This document shows positions 22,663 to 35,355 of a stretch of DNA of 64,000 nt, piece by piece. The translations under genes were made by a program, and so were the position numbers. The notes under the pieces were generated by a model. It was not told the DNA's origin, made no database searches, and saw only the letters and a program-made list of their open reading frames with translations. The DNA is taken from assembly GCA_037043015.1 (NCBI GenBank), contig CM073329.1:7332648-7396647 (forward strand), given 5' to 3'. The stretch comes from Bryum argenteum. Its lineage: Eukaryota > Streptophyta > Bryopsida > Bryales > Bryaceae. The first letter of the stretch is position 1; each line of letters starts with the position of its first letter.

Positions 22663-25600
22663 CTACTTATTAAAACGATTTGATCGCCGCACCCTTTTAG
22701 TGGATGTACCCTCCATGTTGGGATCTCGGATAAGGTCTTGGAAAACAACGTCATCATCATCGGGCGCCTCATCGCACTGTGGGTTACCATCATCGTCGTC
22801 GTCGTCGTTGTTGCCACGTTCAATATCATTGTCGTCGTCGCTACCACTTGAAGAACAAGTAGACTCATTGCGAAGAAGGGCTATTTTTTCGCCGTATAGA
22901 TTTTCCTCAAGTCTAATAACCTTGTGTCTCTTTGCTCTGGGACACTCCCCATCCGAATTCACCGGCGGTCCTCTAGGAACAACAAAAGCTGGTGTTGATG
23001 AAGTGCGACCAGGAACATATGTGTCCACGAATGGTTCAATTACCGTGTTTGGGTTCCTCCCCCCTATTCCTAATGAACAACGCCCGCTTGGCACGGAAGA
23101 CAAGACATCGCCAACATTCTCGTCCCCTCCATCTACGATGTATGCGCAATGCCTCTAGGCCGTATCCATTTTGTAGTGGATGTTGAGCCTCCAAACCCTC
23201 CGCGGTCTATGTTTCCGCTAGGAGTGTTAGTTCCCCCACGTCCTCTAGCTCCGTTTCTTCCACGTGCTTGGTGGTATTGTCCCATTGGATGATGGATAGC
23301 TGGCATAGGGATAATAGGAGGCCTCCCACGGGACCCATCAGATTGGGAAGCTCTTCCACTAGCATTTGTTGCTCCTCCACTAGTATTTGGTGTAGGTGTA
23401 TTTAGCCCAGAGACTGTTCTAGCGACCGGAATATCCGCGTGCATAGGGTCAACATCATCGGTGAATTCGAATGCATCGTGAATCCTACTGATATTCGGAT
23501 CAAGACATTGGGGCGCAACAACGGGTGTAATAGTTCTCCCAATCCCTCCCAATCTTGATGCATTTGGGCTATTTCCCACTTCTCGCGGGGCCACATCTTC
23601 AAAACGATCCACAATTGTTGTATAGGTATTGGGAGTTCCAATAGTACCAATTGTGCCATCTTCTCCCTCGTTCTGCTCATTATCCTCATTGTTTCCGAAA
23701 GAGGGGTGGTTGTAGTTAACATCATGAGCGGGTATGGTTTGATTTGCTTCACGATCTAGCCCATGATCTGAATCTTCGTTTTCCGAATCCAATACTGTAA
23801 TCCGCGCTTGATTGATGCCGACATTAGGGCGATTGTCTGGCGATGGAATGCGACGAGTAGGACTTGTACTCCATGCTCCAGCACCCCAACGGATTGGCTC
23901 TTGGTCATCGTCCATTGCATCGTCTTCACCGTAATATTCCCTACTCTCCCCTAGAAGGTCCGCACCTTCAGCCCAGAGATCTGGATTTTGTCGGTACTCT
24001 CTACCTTCCCAATTGGCTTCCATGTCACTATCGTCCTCTTCTTCTAGGAACTCTCGGTTGGGCTCATCTACCGGAACTGGGCCGAGGGCATCTGGGTCTG
24101 AATCCTCTGAGTTGGCATTGTCTTCATACCAGCGAAGTGGTTCGGGCCCTGGTCTTTTCTGTAATACACGGCCATTGGTATAGATATACACTAATGTCTC
24201 TGCCTTTTCTGGGCCTAACCGATTTCGGCTCTTATTGTGCACAAATGAGTAAGCACTCCAATTACGCTCACATGAACTAGCTGAACATGTGAGAGACAAT
24301 ATGCGTACCGCTATTTTGGAAAGGTACTGATCTCCAATCCTATACCACCATTGATGGGGGAGCATGTTCATTGCACGGATGTCGAAGGCAATGTCGGGGC
24401 TATATGGCCCTGTACCTTCGTCATACTCTTGTAATTCGGATATGACGTCTTCATACTTCACACCCACCACGTCTTTTAATTTCTGAATTACACGATATAG
24501 CGCACGGAGGGCTACGCCATCTTGCTTTAGCGCTGCATTCTCCTTGAGATATGGATTCAAGAGGGCAGCTGCGTAGTGAAGATCCGTAAAACACATGGCC
24601 CTCCTCGCTTTGAATGAATCCTCCAATATTGTTGCAATATCTGGTCGGACGCTAAATGGTGGATCCCTGAATGAAGTCACATGTTGATGCAATCCTTGTA
24701 GTATGAGCCATGCCTTACCCATTGCGGGTTCTCGGCCATCAAACACGCGTAATGCTTTCAAAACCTCCTGCGTCATGTAAATGAAATTCTTGCACCGCTG
24801 CCAGAAGGCCCCATCCTCAATGGTGCGCACGATATTGCGCCAGCGGTGGGCGCCCGCTCCCCTCCCATCCCCGTCCCTCAAGGTATTGGTATAGTTTCAA
24901 CTCGGGGATGGTCTTTCAGTGCCTCTAGGACAGGCTTGAGTTTGACGAGTCGGTCCATCATCAACATATTGCATGCAAAGCGCGTCTCCCCCGGCACCAG
25001 GATTGAGAGTTTAGGACTCAATTCACGAAATGTTGCCATTGTTGCATGATGGTTCCTAATATAATGGCACAACTTTCTTGCCCTCTCGATAAGGTCCTTG
25101 AAGATGTCGATTTTTGCCCAATCTTCCAATAGGAGATCCAAAGCATGAGCCATGCATCCTTGCGAGAAAATCCATGGATACTCCTCGATGATACATTTCA
25201 TTGCTCCAAGCATGTTTGCAGCGTTATCCGTACACACTGCAAATCACATTCTTAGGTCCCACCTTCTCAATGAATACTTTGAGTTTGTTTGCTATATACG
25301 TCGCAGATTTTTTGTGCGCCGGTGGTGTCAATGCTTCCTAGAAATACATCTCCGGTGGGCACGTCATCATCACATTCATGAGGGGCCTACGATTAACATC
25401 GTCCCAACCATCGGTGCATATGGACACCCCATACGCGGATTTTGCAAATCCGATTCTTGACTCAATCTCCTTCTCGACTCGCAATCGGGCTTTGGGTTCT
25501 ATGAGATTAGTCCTGAATTGGTGATAAGATGGAGGAACATAGTCAAACCTCGCCTTGGAAGTTGCTAAAACCGCTTCAATAAAAAACGGGTTCCGGCCAC

Positions 25601-26155
25601 GTTGAATGGGATATTTGCGTTATAGAAACAATTTGCCACTTTTCATCCAATTCTCTTCTCTTCGCGGTGTTCAAAGATTCCTCCATGCTACGTTGGCGCA
25701 TCGCTACGGACCTCGTAGAATTTGATGCGCCTCGGGTAGGCCGACATGGAGTTTGGATTCTCACGTCCCTCTACCACGCACGCATCCCGGCCTCCTCTGT
25801 GAGGACTTCCACCCCTCACTCCAACCCCTGTGTTTGTATCAACACCTACATGGCATGAAGAACCACTAGGAATTCCGTTGGAGGCACCATGTGTAGTAGA
25901 ATCTCCACCGTACATGTCTTCATCACTCATTCTGGCGGGAACTATGCCCCCACAATTTGCAAACCTGCTGCGAACACGATGCGGTACAAGGGAACACACA
26001 CTCTTCTCGGATTTCGGCATGTAGCCTAGGTGCATGAATGCTCGAATTCGTTTGTAGGTGAATGTTGTGTTGCAAAAAACACAAGTAATGTTCCCATCAT
26101 CATGAAATTCATACCACGAATTCCACTCTCTTGTTGTCCTCCGTTGGCTTCCCAT
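22663..26155 (-). pseudogene. hAT-family transposase, frameshifted
   Basis: Starts at ATG 26,155 with a BED-type zinc finger (CVFC followed by a His near 26,040), then a linker, the DUF659 region with CTDGWDDVNRRPLMN (about 25,400) and CTDNAANMLGA (25,237), the QGCMAHALDLLLEDW motif, and the hAT C-terminal dimerisation motif SSCERNWSAYSFVHNKSRNR (about 24,260). The C-terminal third is Asp/Glu/Asn-rich and ends in a basic tail (TKRVRRSNRFNK) at 22,663. The frame is interrupted near 25,700, 25,590, 25,330, 24,880 and 23,130; conserved motifs continue in another frame each time, so these are small indels rather than introns. A functional protein would catalyse movement of the 13.6-kb element. 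This copy is probably inactive unless the indels are assembly errors. Confidence 0.85.
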
Positions 26156-26296
26156 CGCATTCGAGCCTAAAGGATGAAGGTTCTAGTGGCCAATTTGGTA
26201 TATCATGTAAACCCTCTTAATAATTTTTTGCTCTATTCTCTTGCCTGAACCAATTTTGACATTACCTCCGCTGTCAGCTAGCGCTGGTTGCCATCG

Positions 26297-26450
26297 TTGT
26301 AGAAAAAAAAATTGAAAACCTCCTCCCAATGTGCTGAAACGCCCTTCCCCAATCCTCAATCCAACCCTCACGAAGATAAGTGGATCTTGAGAGCTAGGAG
26401 GGGCGGGTTACAAATGAGAAGTTCGCCCCTTATATAGTGGTTGTACTCCA
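26297..26450 (-). promoter_or_regulatory. 5' module of hAT transposase gene with TATA box
   Basis: Contains minus-strand CTATATAAGG (26,429-26,437). The whole block is homologous to 31,990-32,140 upstream of the RING gene (shared AAACGCCCTTCCC, CAATCCAACCCTCAC, AGTGGATCTTGAGAGCTAG and GGGCGGGTTACAA). Confidence 0.8.
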
Positions 26451-26479
26451 TGGTACATGGATGGGAAGATGGGGATTTC

Positions 26480-27115
26480 AATGGGGGTAGGGCCGTAGGG
26501 GCGGGTTACGGGGGCGCGGAAGGGGGCGGGAGTAGGGGGGGAAGGGAAGGGGGGCGGGGGGGGGGGCGGGGCGAGGCGAGAGGGAAGGGAAGGGGGGGGG
26601 GGGGGGGGAAGGGGCGGGTGGGGCGGGTGGGGCGGGTGAGGGGGGTGAGGGGGCGGGTGAGGGGGAGAGGGGGTAGAGGGAGGGATAAGGGGGGGTAGGG
26701 GGTAGGGGAAAGGGGAGGTAGGGGGATGGATAGGTTATAGGGGGTAGGGGAGGGATAGAGGGGGGGAGTAGAGGGGGAGGGATAGGGGGGGTAGAAGGGG
26801 GTAGAGGGAGGGATAAGGGGGTAGGGGGTAGGGGAAAGGGGGGTAGGGGGTAGGGGGATGGATAGGTTATAGGGGGGTAGGGGGAGGGATAGAGAGGGGG
26901 GGTAGAGGGAGGGATAGGGGGGTAGAGGGGAGGGATAGGGGGGGGTAGAGGGAGGGATAGGGGGGTAGAGGGAGGGATAAAGGGGGTAGAGGGAGGGATA
27001 ATGGGGGGTAGAGGGAGGGATAATGGGGGGTAGGGGGGGGGGGAGGGGGGGGAAGGGGAGGGGGAAAGGGGGTGGGAGGTGGGAGGTGGGAGGTGGGATA
27101 GGAGAGGGAGTAAGG
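26480..27115 (+). repeat. G-rich block 2 of the hAT element
   Basis: About 635 bp of nearly pure purine: GGGGG runs with AGGGATAG and GGTAGAGG words on the plus strand. Long glycine or proline frames here are artefacts. Confidence 0.85.
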
Positions 27116-27180
27116 ACACGTGCTGCGTTTTTTAAATGTTGTTTAAATTTTTTAATTTTTTAAATAAAATGTTATTTGAA

Positions 27181-27850
27181 GAAGAATGAATTAAACATAA
27201 TACCACCCACCAAGACATTCTCGTAGTCCTAATATAAATTGTGATCGTAAAATCAAATATATGATTAAACCATTAGGATGATAAATTTATTTGTAATATA
27301 GTATTGGGAAGAAGAATGAAATAAACATAATACCACCCACTAGTACATTCTTTAGTCCTAATATAAATTGTGATCGTAAAATCAAATATATGATTAAACC
27401 ATTAGGATGATAAATTTATTTGTAATATAGTATTGGGAAGAAGAATGAAATAAACATAATACCACCCACAAAGACATTCTTTAGTCCTAATATAAATTGT
27501 GAACGTAAAATCAAATATATGATTAAACCATTAGGATGATAAATTTATTTGTAATATAGTATTGGGAAGAAGAATGAAATAAACATAATACCACCCACTA
27601 GTACATTCTTTAGTCCTAATATAAATTGTGATCGTAAAATCAAATATATGATTAAACCATTAGGATGATAAATTTATTTGTAATATAGTATTGGGAAGAA
27701 GAATGAAATAAACATAATACCACCCACCAGTACATTCTTTAGTCCTAATATAAATTGTGAACGTAAAATCAAATATATGATTAAACCATTAGGATGATAA
27801 ATTTATTTGTAATATAGCATTGGGAAGAAGAATGAATTAAACATAATAGA
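27181..27850. repeat. 129-bp AT-rich tandem repeat, five copies
   Basis: GAAGAATGAA recurs at 27,181, 27,311, 27,440, 27,569, 27,698 and 27,827; step 129 bp (130 for the first). Units include TAATACCACCCAC and GATTAAACCATTAGGATG. Confidence 0.92.
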
Positions 27851-28058
27851 AGGTGGGATTGGAGAAAAATAGCACACATTTTAAGAATATCATTTTTTTT
27901 GGGACGTGGTAGCTCGACTTTGAAATAGAGGGGGGAATTGGTTTGTAGTGGGGCAATCTTGAATAAGAGAGGAAATACGGAAACTTCATTTCTCTCTTTC
28001 CTTGGATCCCCCCTTGGCTCCTTCTTCCACCTACCGGGTATTTTTAAAGTAATGAAGT

Positions 28059-29190
28059 CCAAACATTCCTCACTAAAGCCCGGATTTGGACTTTCCGGAT
28101 ATAGTGGGGGAATGTTTGACTTTTCTACGATTGTATTGAGTATGCCTTCCCTTCCCTCCTCTTCTTTCCCCTCACCCCCTCATCCTCACCCCCGCATCCT
28201 CACCCCCTCACACCACCCCCTCACCCCACCACCCCCTCACCCCACCCCCCGCTCACCCCACCCCCTCACCCCACCCCCCTCACCCCACCCCCTCATCCTC
28301 ACCCCCTCACACTCACTCCCTCATTCCCCTTACCATCTCCGCCCCCCCCCCCCTCGGTACCCGCCCTACCCCCCATGGTACCCGCCCTATCCCCCATGGT
28401 ACCCGCCCTATCCCCCATGGTACCCGCCCTACCCCCATGGTACCCGCCCTACCCCCATGGTACCCGCACCTCCCCGTAATCCGCCCCCCTCCCCGTAACC
28501 CGCCTCCTCCTCTCTCACCCACCCCACGTAGTTTTTGAAAAAAATTTGCCTTCTCTCTCACCAATCTTGTGTTTTGCAAACAAGCATCATTAATGGGATA
28601 AACAAATCCAAACATTCCCTCAATAAAGCCGGGATTTGGAGTATCCCGGATATAGTGAGGGAATGTTTGGATTTCCAATGATTGGATTGACCATCATTCC
28701 ACTCCTCTTCCACTTCCTCCCCTTCTCTCCTCTTCCCTCCCCACTCCTCCCTTTCTTCTTTTCTCCTCCCCCCTCACCCGCCCCCTCATCCTCACCCGCC
28801 CCCTCATCCTCACCCCCCCCCTCACACCACCCCCCCCCTCACCCCACCCCACCCCCCCCTCATCCTCACCCCCTCACACTCACTCCCCTCATTCCCCCTT
28901 ACCATCTCCGTCCTACCCCCCCCCTTGGTACCCGCCCTACCCCCCCTTGGTACCCGCCCCTACCCCCATGGTACCCGCACCTCCCCCTTATCCGCCCCTC
29001 CCCCCGTAACCCGCCCCTCCTCTCTCACCCACCCCACGTAGTTTTTGAAAAAAATTTGCCTTCTCTCTCACCAATCTTGTGTTTTGCAAACAAGCATCAT
29101 TAATGGGATAAACAAATCCAAACATTCCCTCATTAAAGCCGGGATTTGGATTATCCCGGATATAGTGAGGAATGTTTGGATTTCCAATGA
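28059..29190. repeat. Three foldback hairpins within a duplicated block
   Basis: At 28,059-28,115, 28,603-28,674 and 29,118-29,190 an arm TCCAAACATTCC(C)TCA faces its inverse TGAGGGAATGTTTGGA around a core with a second inverted pair (CCGGGATTTGG / TATCCCGG). The last two lie in a ~490-bp direct duplication (28,500-28,780 and 29,000-29,280). Confidence 0.8.
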
Positions 29191-29340
29191 TTGGATTGAC
29201 CATCATTCCACTCCTCTTCCACTTCCTCCCCTTCTCTCCTCTTCCCTCCCCACTCCTCCCTTTCTTCTTTTCTCCTCCCCTCTCCACCCCCTTACCCACC
29301 CCCCTAACCCTCACCCTCCTCACTTCCCCTCTCCCCCCCC
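28140..29340 (-). repeat. C-rich blocks 3 and 4 of the hAT element
   Basis: 28,140-28,530 and 28,690-29,340 are C/T-rich with CACCCC, CCTCAC and ATGGTACCCGCCCTA repeats. Strand bias is opposite to blocks 1 and 2. Confidence 0.8.
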
Positions 29341-29507
29341 TCACTTTGGATTGACATCCGCTACCGGTATGTTTATTTTTTTATTGTCCTATCATGTTTA
29401 TAAGAAATTTATTAATTATTACAAGATTTAAAATAATTTTTTTCTCCCACTTAACTATTTATCAAGCTAACCATACAATGACACCATGATAATTAGCATT
29501 CACATGA

Positions 29508-31993
29508 TCATATGATTATAAACACATGCATAGAGTGTGCCAACAAGTTTGCAAAAGAAAAGCATATGTATTTCAGAGTGTTTAACGATATAGAAAAAGA
29601 GAAGTATATCTTGGTTGCTACATTAGAAAATCGACAATTAGTTCTCGTCCATTCGCCGCATCGCTTTGGGCCGGCGTCGGCATCATTCGTACCCTCCGGC
29701 AAATCTTCACCCCCGCCCAATCGAAGTCTACGAACTGCTGATCGAGTCCTCCTCGCAGGCCCGTCTTCTTCAAGAATACCCCTCAGGAATTGCGATTGTT
29801 GCATGGCTCGAAGCATGCGTCCGGTTTGGGGACTATGTTGTTCCATCAGAAAATCAATGCTTCGGTGGTGTAAAAGGTCTGCCCAGTCGGATTCATCCGT
29901 TGCCCAATTCATCTCGTAATCGCGGTCGGAACGCTCTTCCGACGAATACATCATTCCATCGGACTTCCATTTTAGCCCTTCTGGATGAATCCCAAATCGA
30001 AACTCCTTGTGCGCTTTGTCCCAATACCCGTTGTAAACCTGGTAGAAGAAGTTTCGCTTGCCATTGGCATTTGAGACATTTGATGGAATTAAATGATGGC
30101 AGGCCCTCGTAATTGCCTCCGGATCCCTTTCCCAGCCGAATTCCAGGGCGGCCAACTGCTTCTCTATAGAAGTTAGAGACAATTTCCAACTCCATACCAA
30201 GTCTTCTCCCCATTTCCCTTTGTGTTTAGGGGCATTGGTTTCATTATACTCCCAATGCGGTGGCATGTAATCCTCTAATCCAAAAAGATTGTACAAGCGC
30301 TCGTGGAAGGGAGATTTACATAGCGGACATCGTCGTCGAACAACCATGAAGCCAATCAGGCAAATCGGATGAAACACGTGGCGGCAAGTGCCTACGCAAA
30401 ATCCTCCTTCAGGTCCAAATGGGTTGCAACACATCGCACAATTTTCACCATCCGTCACGAACGTTGCTGGTGTTGGCCACAATTTGGCTGCTTTCTTGAT
30501 GTCCATCGTGTTTTCAAAATCCCACTCGCACTGGGCCCAGTCAATTGTTCCATCCGGTTTTTTTGGCAATTCGTCCGGAAACATCTCGTCTACAATTGCC
30601 CATGATGTCAAACCAAATACCCGCTCTTGGTTATGATCCTTCCATGTCCTATCGATCTTCCTCAACTCCTCAGCTATTTGGTCACCCTTGGCGACGGATA
30701 AAATGCATGTCAACTTCCACTGGTAGTATTGCTCAGCCATCTGATTCATTCGACTCTTCAAGACCTCATTATCTCGTCGAACATCTACCAAATCAACTTC
30801 AAGGGGTGTTGCAGACAAGCCTAATACCTCATTATCTGGTCGAACATCTACCAAATCAACTTCAAGGGGTGTTGCAGGCGAGCCTAATCCTTCGTTGAAA
30901 TCTGCATTATCGAATGCCAAGGAGTCAAGCACACTTCCTATGACCAATCCGTTCGGACTAGTTAATGTACTAGGTCGTGTTTGTGATGTAGAAGCCCCCT
31001 TCCCTTTTGCCATGGCCCCCTCAAGCTCCATGATACGTCTTTGCTTGGATGAGATTTCGTCGCTAGCTCTCCGCATGTCCTCTTTTAGCCGTTGATTCTC
31101 TTCCTTCAAGCGTTGATTTTTCGCCATCAATTTTTGAATCGGCCTTCTCTTGTATCAAAATGCTCCATCTCGACAGACAAATCTACCGGTGGAATTTCAT
31201 CCGCACGCCCCACCACAACAACCTCCACTTCTTGGGGTTCAATGTTTCCCCCAACTGCATGAACCATCTCCACATCTACTATGTTGGGAAGTAGCTGCAC
31301 CGGAACTGGTTGTCTTACTTGGGCCAATGAAGCCATGGGCATAGGCTCTAATGATCGAGCTAGCCTCTTTCGCTTATTCCTTTCCATCGTTTTGCGTCGA
31401 GGTAAAACTATCTCGTGGGAGCCATCGGAGTCGGAATCAAGCGGGGAGTCAGACATATGGTTATGGGGGTCTATTTCCGTAGGTCTGTCGGCTGTGGGAA
31501 ACCACCCAGGATCCTCTACTGCCCAAGTTCCAAAGCCAGGGAAACCATTTTGTACTCGTGGTGCTCGAGCCTTGCCTTCTAAACCCTTCACAGTAGACCA
31601 ATCGAACCTCTTCTTTAAAATGATCTCCACATGAACGCCGCGCACTAAATATAACCCGACCTGGTTCTTGTTTGGTAACTTCGTGGTGTAAAGGAGTTGG
31701 TAAATTTGAAGACATCGGGAAAGGAACTCCGGGTTGGTGCAGTAGCGCAAATTGGCCTTGTTGCTTCTCAAGTGTAAAACATGGCGTTCAGGCTGGAAGG
31801 ATTTGTCGATGTGGCACCACTCAATGTATTGCTTTGCATGGTCAAAATCCCATGGGTCAGCTACATCTTTGCCACGAATGCCAATTTTAACGGATTATTT
31901 AACACATGAAGACGGGCCCATTCTTTGCTGTTTTCCTTGTCGCACTCGTTCTTTGTCTTTTTCTTTCTTGCGGATCGCACTGGTGTCGCCATC
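29508..31993 (-). CDS. RING-H2 finger protein, hAT cargo, frameshifted
   Basis: Predicted E3 ubiquitin ligase. ATG at 31,993 gives MATPVRSARKKK; the frame shifts near 31,900 and again near 31,130. The middle part carries DPWDFDHAKQYIEWCHI and KNQVGLYLVRGVHVE, then an acidic/basic region. After the second shift come a short coiled coil (KEENQRLKEDMRRASDEI), an 18-residue tandem repeat (TPLEVDLVDVR) and a perfect RING-H2 finger around 30,300-30,440: C-x2-C-x14-C-x-H-x2-H-x2-C-x10-C-x2-C. The C-terminal 170 residues are unassigned. It shares its 5' module with the hAT transposase gene, so both are probably co-expressed. E3 activity is inferred from the finger alone. Confidence 0.75.
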
Positions 31994-32140
31994 GTTGTAG
32001 AAAAAATTTGAAAATCTCCTCCAAATGTGCTCAAACGCCCTTCCCGATCCCCAATCCAACCCTCACAAAGAGAAGTGGATCTTGAGAGCTAGAAAGGGCG
32101 GGTTACAATGGGGAGTCCGCCTCTTATATAGTGGTTGGAC
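31990..32140 (-). promoter_or_regulatory. 5' module of the RING gene, duplicate of the transposase promoter
   Basis: Homologous to 26,297-26,450; TATA box CTATATAAGA at 32,122-32,131 on the minus strand. Confidence 0.8.
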
Positions 32141-32179
32141 CCCCCCGCAACCCGACCTAGCACCAAGCAGGCGGATTCC

Positions 32180-32640
32180 CAAAGCGGGGCGGGGCAGGGC
32201 GGGAAGGGGGGGCAAGGGGGGAGGGGAGGGGGGGGCGGGGGGGGGGGGTAGGGGGGGGGCGGGGGGGGGGGGGCGGGGGAGGGGGGGAGGGGGTAGGGGG
32301 GGGGGCGGGGGGGGGGGGAGGGGGGGGGGGGGGAGGGAGGGGGGGGGGAGGGAGGGGGGGGGGGGGAAGGGGAGGGTTAGGGGTTGGGGGGGGGTTAGGG
32401 GTTGGGGGTTGGGGGGGTTAGGGGTTGGGGTTGGGGGTTTAGAGGGGTAAGGGGGGTTTTTTTTTTTTTTAATTTTTTTAAAATTTTTTTTTTAAAGATT
32501 TTTTAAAATATTTTTAGGGGCGGGGGGGGGGGGAGGTTAGGGGCGGGAGTAGAGGGGGTAGGGGCAAGGTAGAGGGGTTAGGAGAGGGGTTAAGGGGTAA
32601 GGGGGGGGTTAGGGGGTTAGCGGCGTTCTTTATTTTATTT
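32180..32640 (+). repeat. G-rich block 5 of the hAT element
   Basis: G runs of up to about 12, split by an A/T-rich stretch near 32,460-32,515, then more GGGGTTAGG-type sequence to about 32,625. Confidence 0.8.
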
Positions 32641-32714
32641 TTTTTAAATTTTTTACTTTTTTTTTTCTTTTTGTTTAATTTTTTAAAAAATATTTTTTTG
32701 ATTTTCTAAATATT

Positions 32715-32860
32715 TTTTTTCGTGGTATTTACAAACCGATTCATGCATAGGTTGAGTGGTATTTGGCAAGGTATGGAACCAATAAATATGTGCACCCAAC
32801 TCAAAACAATGCAATTAAATATGTCATACGAAGATGTACAAATGCATCGAATAAGAGAAG
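32715..32860. repeat. Shared 3' module, copy 2 (behind kinase gene)
   Basis: Same blocks and order as 22,205-22,390; lies just 3' of the kinase-like gene. Confidence 0.75.
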
Positions 32861-32972
32861 TTGCTGCGTATATTATATGTATGTGCACAATTGGAAGTAC
32901 ATATAGTATTGTAATTATCCATGCAATCCTTCTACATACAATAGGCACACGCTAACTTTGGGGACCGCTAAA

Positions 32973-34632
32973 CTAAATAGCTGAAGTACGGAAACAACAC
33001 ATGGGCATGGTCCAATTAAATGGATACTTTTCCAAGGCCTCTTTAACATCGGACACGGTCAACCTTTTGGACACATCCGGGTCTCCGGAGGCCTTTAATT
33101 TGAACGTGAGGTACTCGTGATTCATGGCGCGGTCTATGCGGTGTGGCAAAAGTACTTCATATCGTACTCTTCTTGCCAAATGTGTTGCGCTAACCACCCG
33201 GCGGAGAATGCATCGTTTCGCCTTGGAATATATGTGTTTGCATTCCATAACCTCAAGGGGATTGTCGAAACGCGTGGACCATACAAAAACCATAATTCCG
33301 GTGCCACCCATTTCCGCCATTTGCGTTCTTCATCCAACTTCTCTTGCTTCGCAAATCCATACTTGGATGGCGCTTGTTCCACCACTCGACTTGAAATCCC
33401 CCAATCACAAAGCCCGATGTAAACCGTATCCGGTTTCCAATCATCGAAATGCAATAGAACATTGGTTGGAGTAATGTCGTTGTGGAGATAATTGTGTTCA
33501 TGACACTTTTCCACAATGACAAGCAACGACAATGCCAAGTCAAGTCGTCGTTTACGGAATGTTACAACCCAACGTAGTTGTCTATCGGATAACCCTGAGT
33601 TTCGCTCTTTTGGAATGTCGTCGTATTCCAAGTGATTTGGGATTTTTTTGATTGATATGGATGTCAAAATCTTTGAAGCTACCTCCGTTCCACCATAGCG
33701 AAAATCCATCCATTGTTTTAGGATGCAAGTACGATAGTCTGATGATTCCAAGGTGCTTTACTGGACATCCACCCGCCTCATTTACGATTGCCATCCGCTT
33801 CTCCCTCTCGTTCTTCACGTTCGTCAATTGTTTACGCGCGAATGGAATCCAACTAGGAATATGTTGAAGTTTTGTAAGCACCACCTTAGTAACCTTCCCA
33901 TATCCACCTTGGATACGTTGTCCTGGCATAGATACCACGGTAACGGTTGATTCTAGCCACTTGAAAGTTCCACTGTTGCAATGAGACATAAGAACATCCT
34001 CGGCTTTTAATTTCCATCTCTCATTCCTCTTCCCACGAGCTTTCGAAAAGGTTTGACCAAAACTTTTCACTAAATCTAGCTTTGGAACTAGTTCGTCATC
34101 TTCAATTGTCCATTTGCTCTTGTCTGTCAATTTCTTCCCCGAAATATACGTCCATGCGTCTACGGTGTTGGTAGTCAATTCTACCACTCTGAGGTCCAAC
34201 CATGCACCGTGGTCGTAGAAGTTGGTCCAATCACAAAGTTTGTAATTGTTTTCAAAACAACGCTCCAGGTATTGGTGAAGATCGTGACACAAATTGTGAA
34301 ATCCTTCCTCATTCGCCCCAAGGTAAGACCTATGCAAATCTTGCCATAGTTCGTATCTCATAGAAATGTATACCACTCCGTCGAGCAAATTCGAGATACT
34401 CCTCGGTTGGCATAAGTGGTGTCTCTTCCTCCTGTAGCAAGATCGAATTGTTCTTTTTTGACCCTTTACTTTTTTTCTTTTTTCCCTTTCTTTTCCGTGA
34501 TCCCGATGAAGAAGGGTTTGTAGATTCTGTCTCCTTTGGAATTTCCTCTATTTCTTCACGACGGTCAAGGGGGGTTTCCAAATCTTGATTTCCGTGTCGC
34601 ATACTCGAACCTTGGCTCCCTTCACCCTCCAT
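32973..34632 (-). CDS. Protein-kinase-like gene, hAT cargo, frameshifted
   Basis: ATG at 34,632 opens a Lys-rich disordered N-terminus. The kinase fold follows: glycine loop IQGGYGKVTKV, FARKQL (the VAIK lysine), HLGIIRL, catalytic loop YLHNDITPTNVLL (HND for HRD, Asp and Asn kept), CDWGIS (DWG for DFG, Asp and Gly kept) and WVAPELW (APE). Key catalytic residues survive, so the parent protein was probably active. Frame changes occur near 34,380, 33,720 and 33,140; homology continues each time. The C-terminal segment has FDNPLEVMECKHIYSKAKRC and ends CCFRTSAI. A TATA box (TATAAAAGCC, minus, 34,771-34,780) lies about 140 bp upstream. Substrate unknown; not a known hAT core gene. Confidence 0.75.
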
Positions 34633-34770
34633 TTCGAATCTCGAGAAAAAAACGGCAAAAAAACTCCTCCTCGTCTTTGAAAAACACCCCACCAAGTGCC
34701 CACACTAACTAACTCAATGAAGAAGTAGTGCTTGGCAACTAGTGGAGTGAGGTGAAGAATGAATCAACTT

Positions 34771-34780
34771 GGCTTTTATA
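34771..34780 (-). promoter_or_regulatory. TATA box of the kinase-like gene
   Basis: Minus-strand TATAAAAGCC about 140 bp before the ATG; this promoter is unlike the other two cargo promoters. Confidence 0.6.
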
Positions 34781-34849
34781 GGGAGGGGAGTGGAGGCACT
34801 TGGAGTGTGGTAAAGGAAAAGAAGGGTGGGCCCAACCGGCCTCCGCCTC

Positions 34850-35110
<261 letters not shown>

Positions 35111-35355
35111 TCACCCGCCCCTGTCCTCGACCTACGTGGCGCATACGTGGCGCATACGTGGCGGCCAAGTGGCTTGGTTTTTACCCAAACCCTTGCCACG
35201 TCCTCGTTTTTTTACCTAAATTAAAGTCAACAGAGGTTTGACCGTATCGGGCGAGCGAGAGCTCTATCGGACGGACAAGGCGGACGGACGGGCGGGCGGG
35301 GTGCCCGCCCGGTATGACAACCTTGGCTAAAAGGCAGGAGGCATTGTGAGCTTAC

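Noticed and set aside
26441..29431. Long Pro/Ser-, Gly/Arg-rich frames in the G/C blocks
   Set aside because: Low-complexity purine or pyrimidine tracts give open frames on both strands; no domain or splice support.
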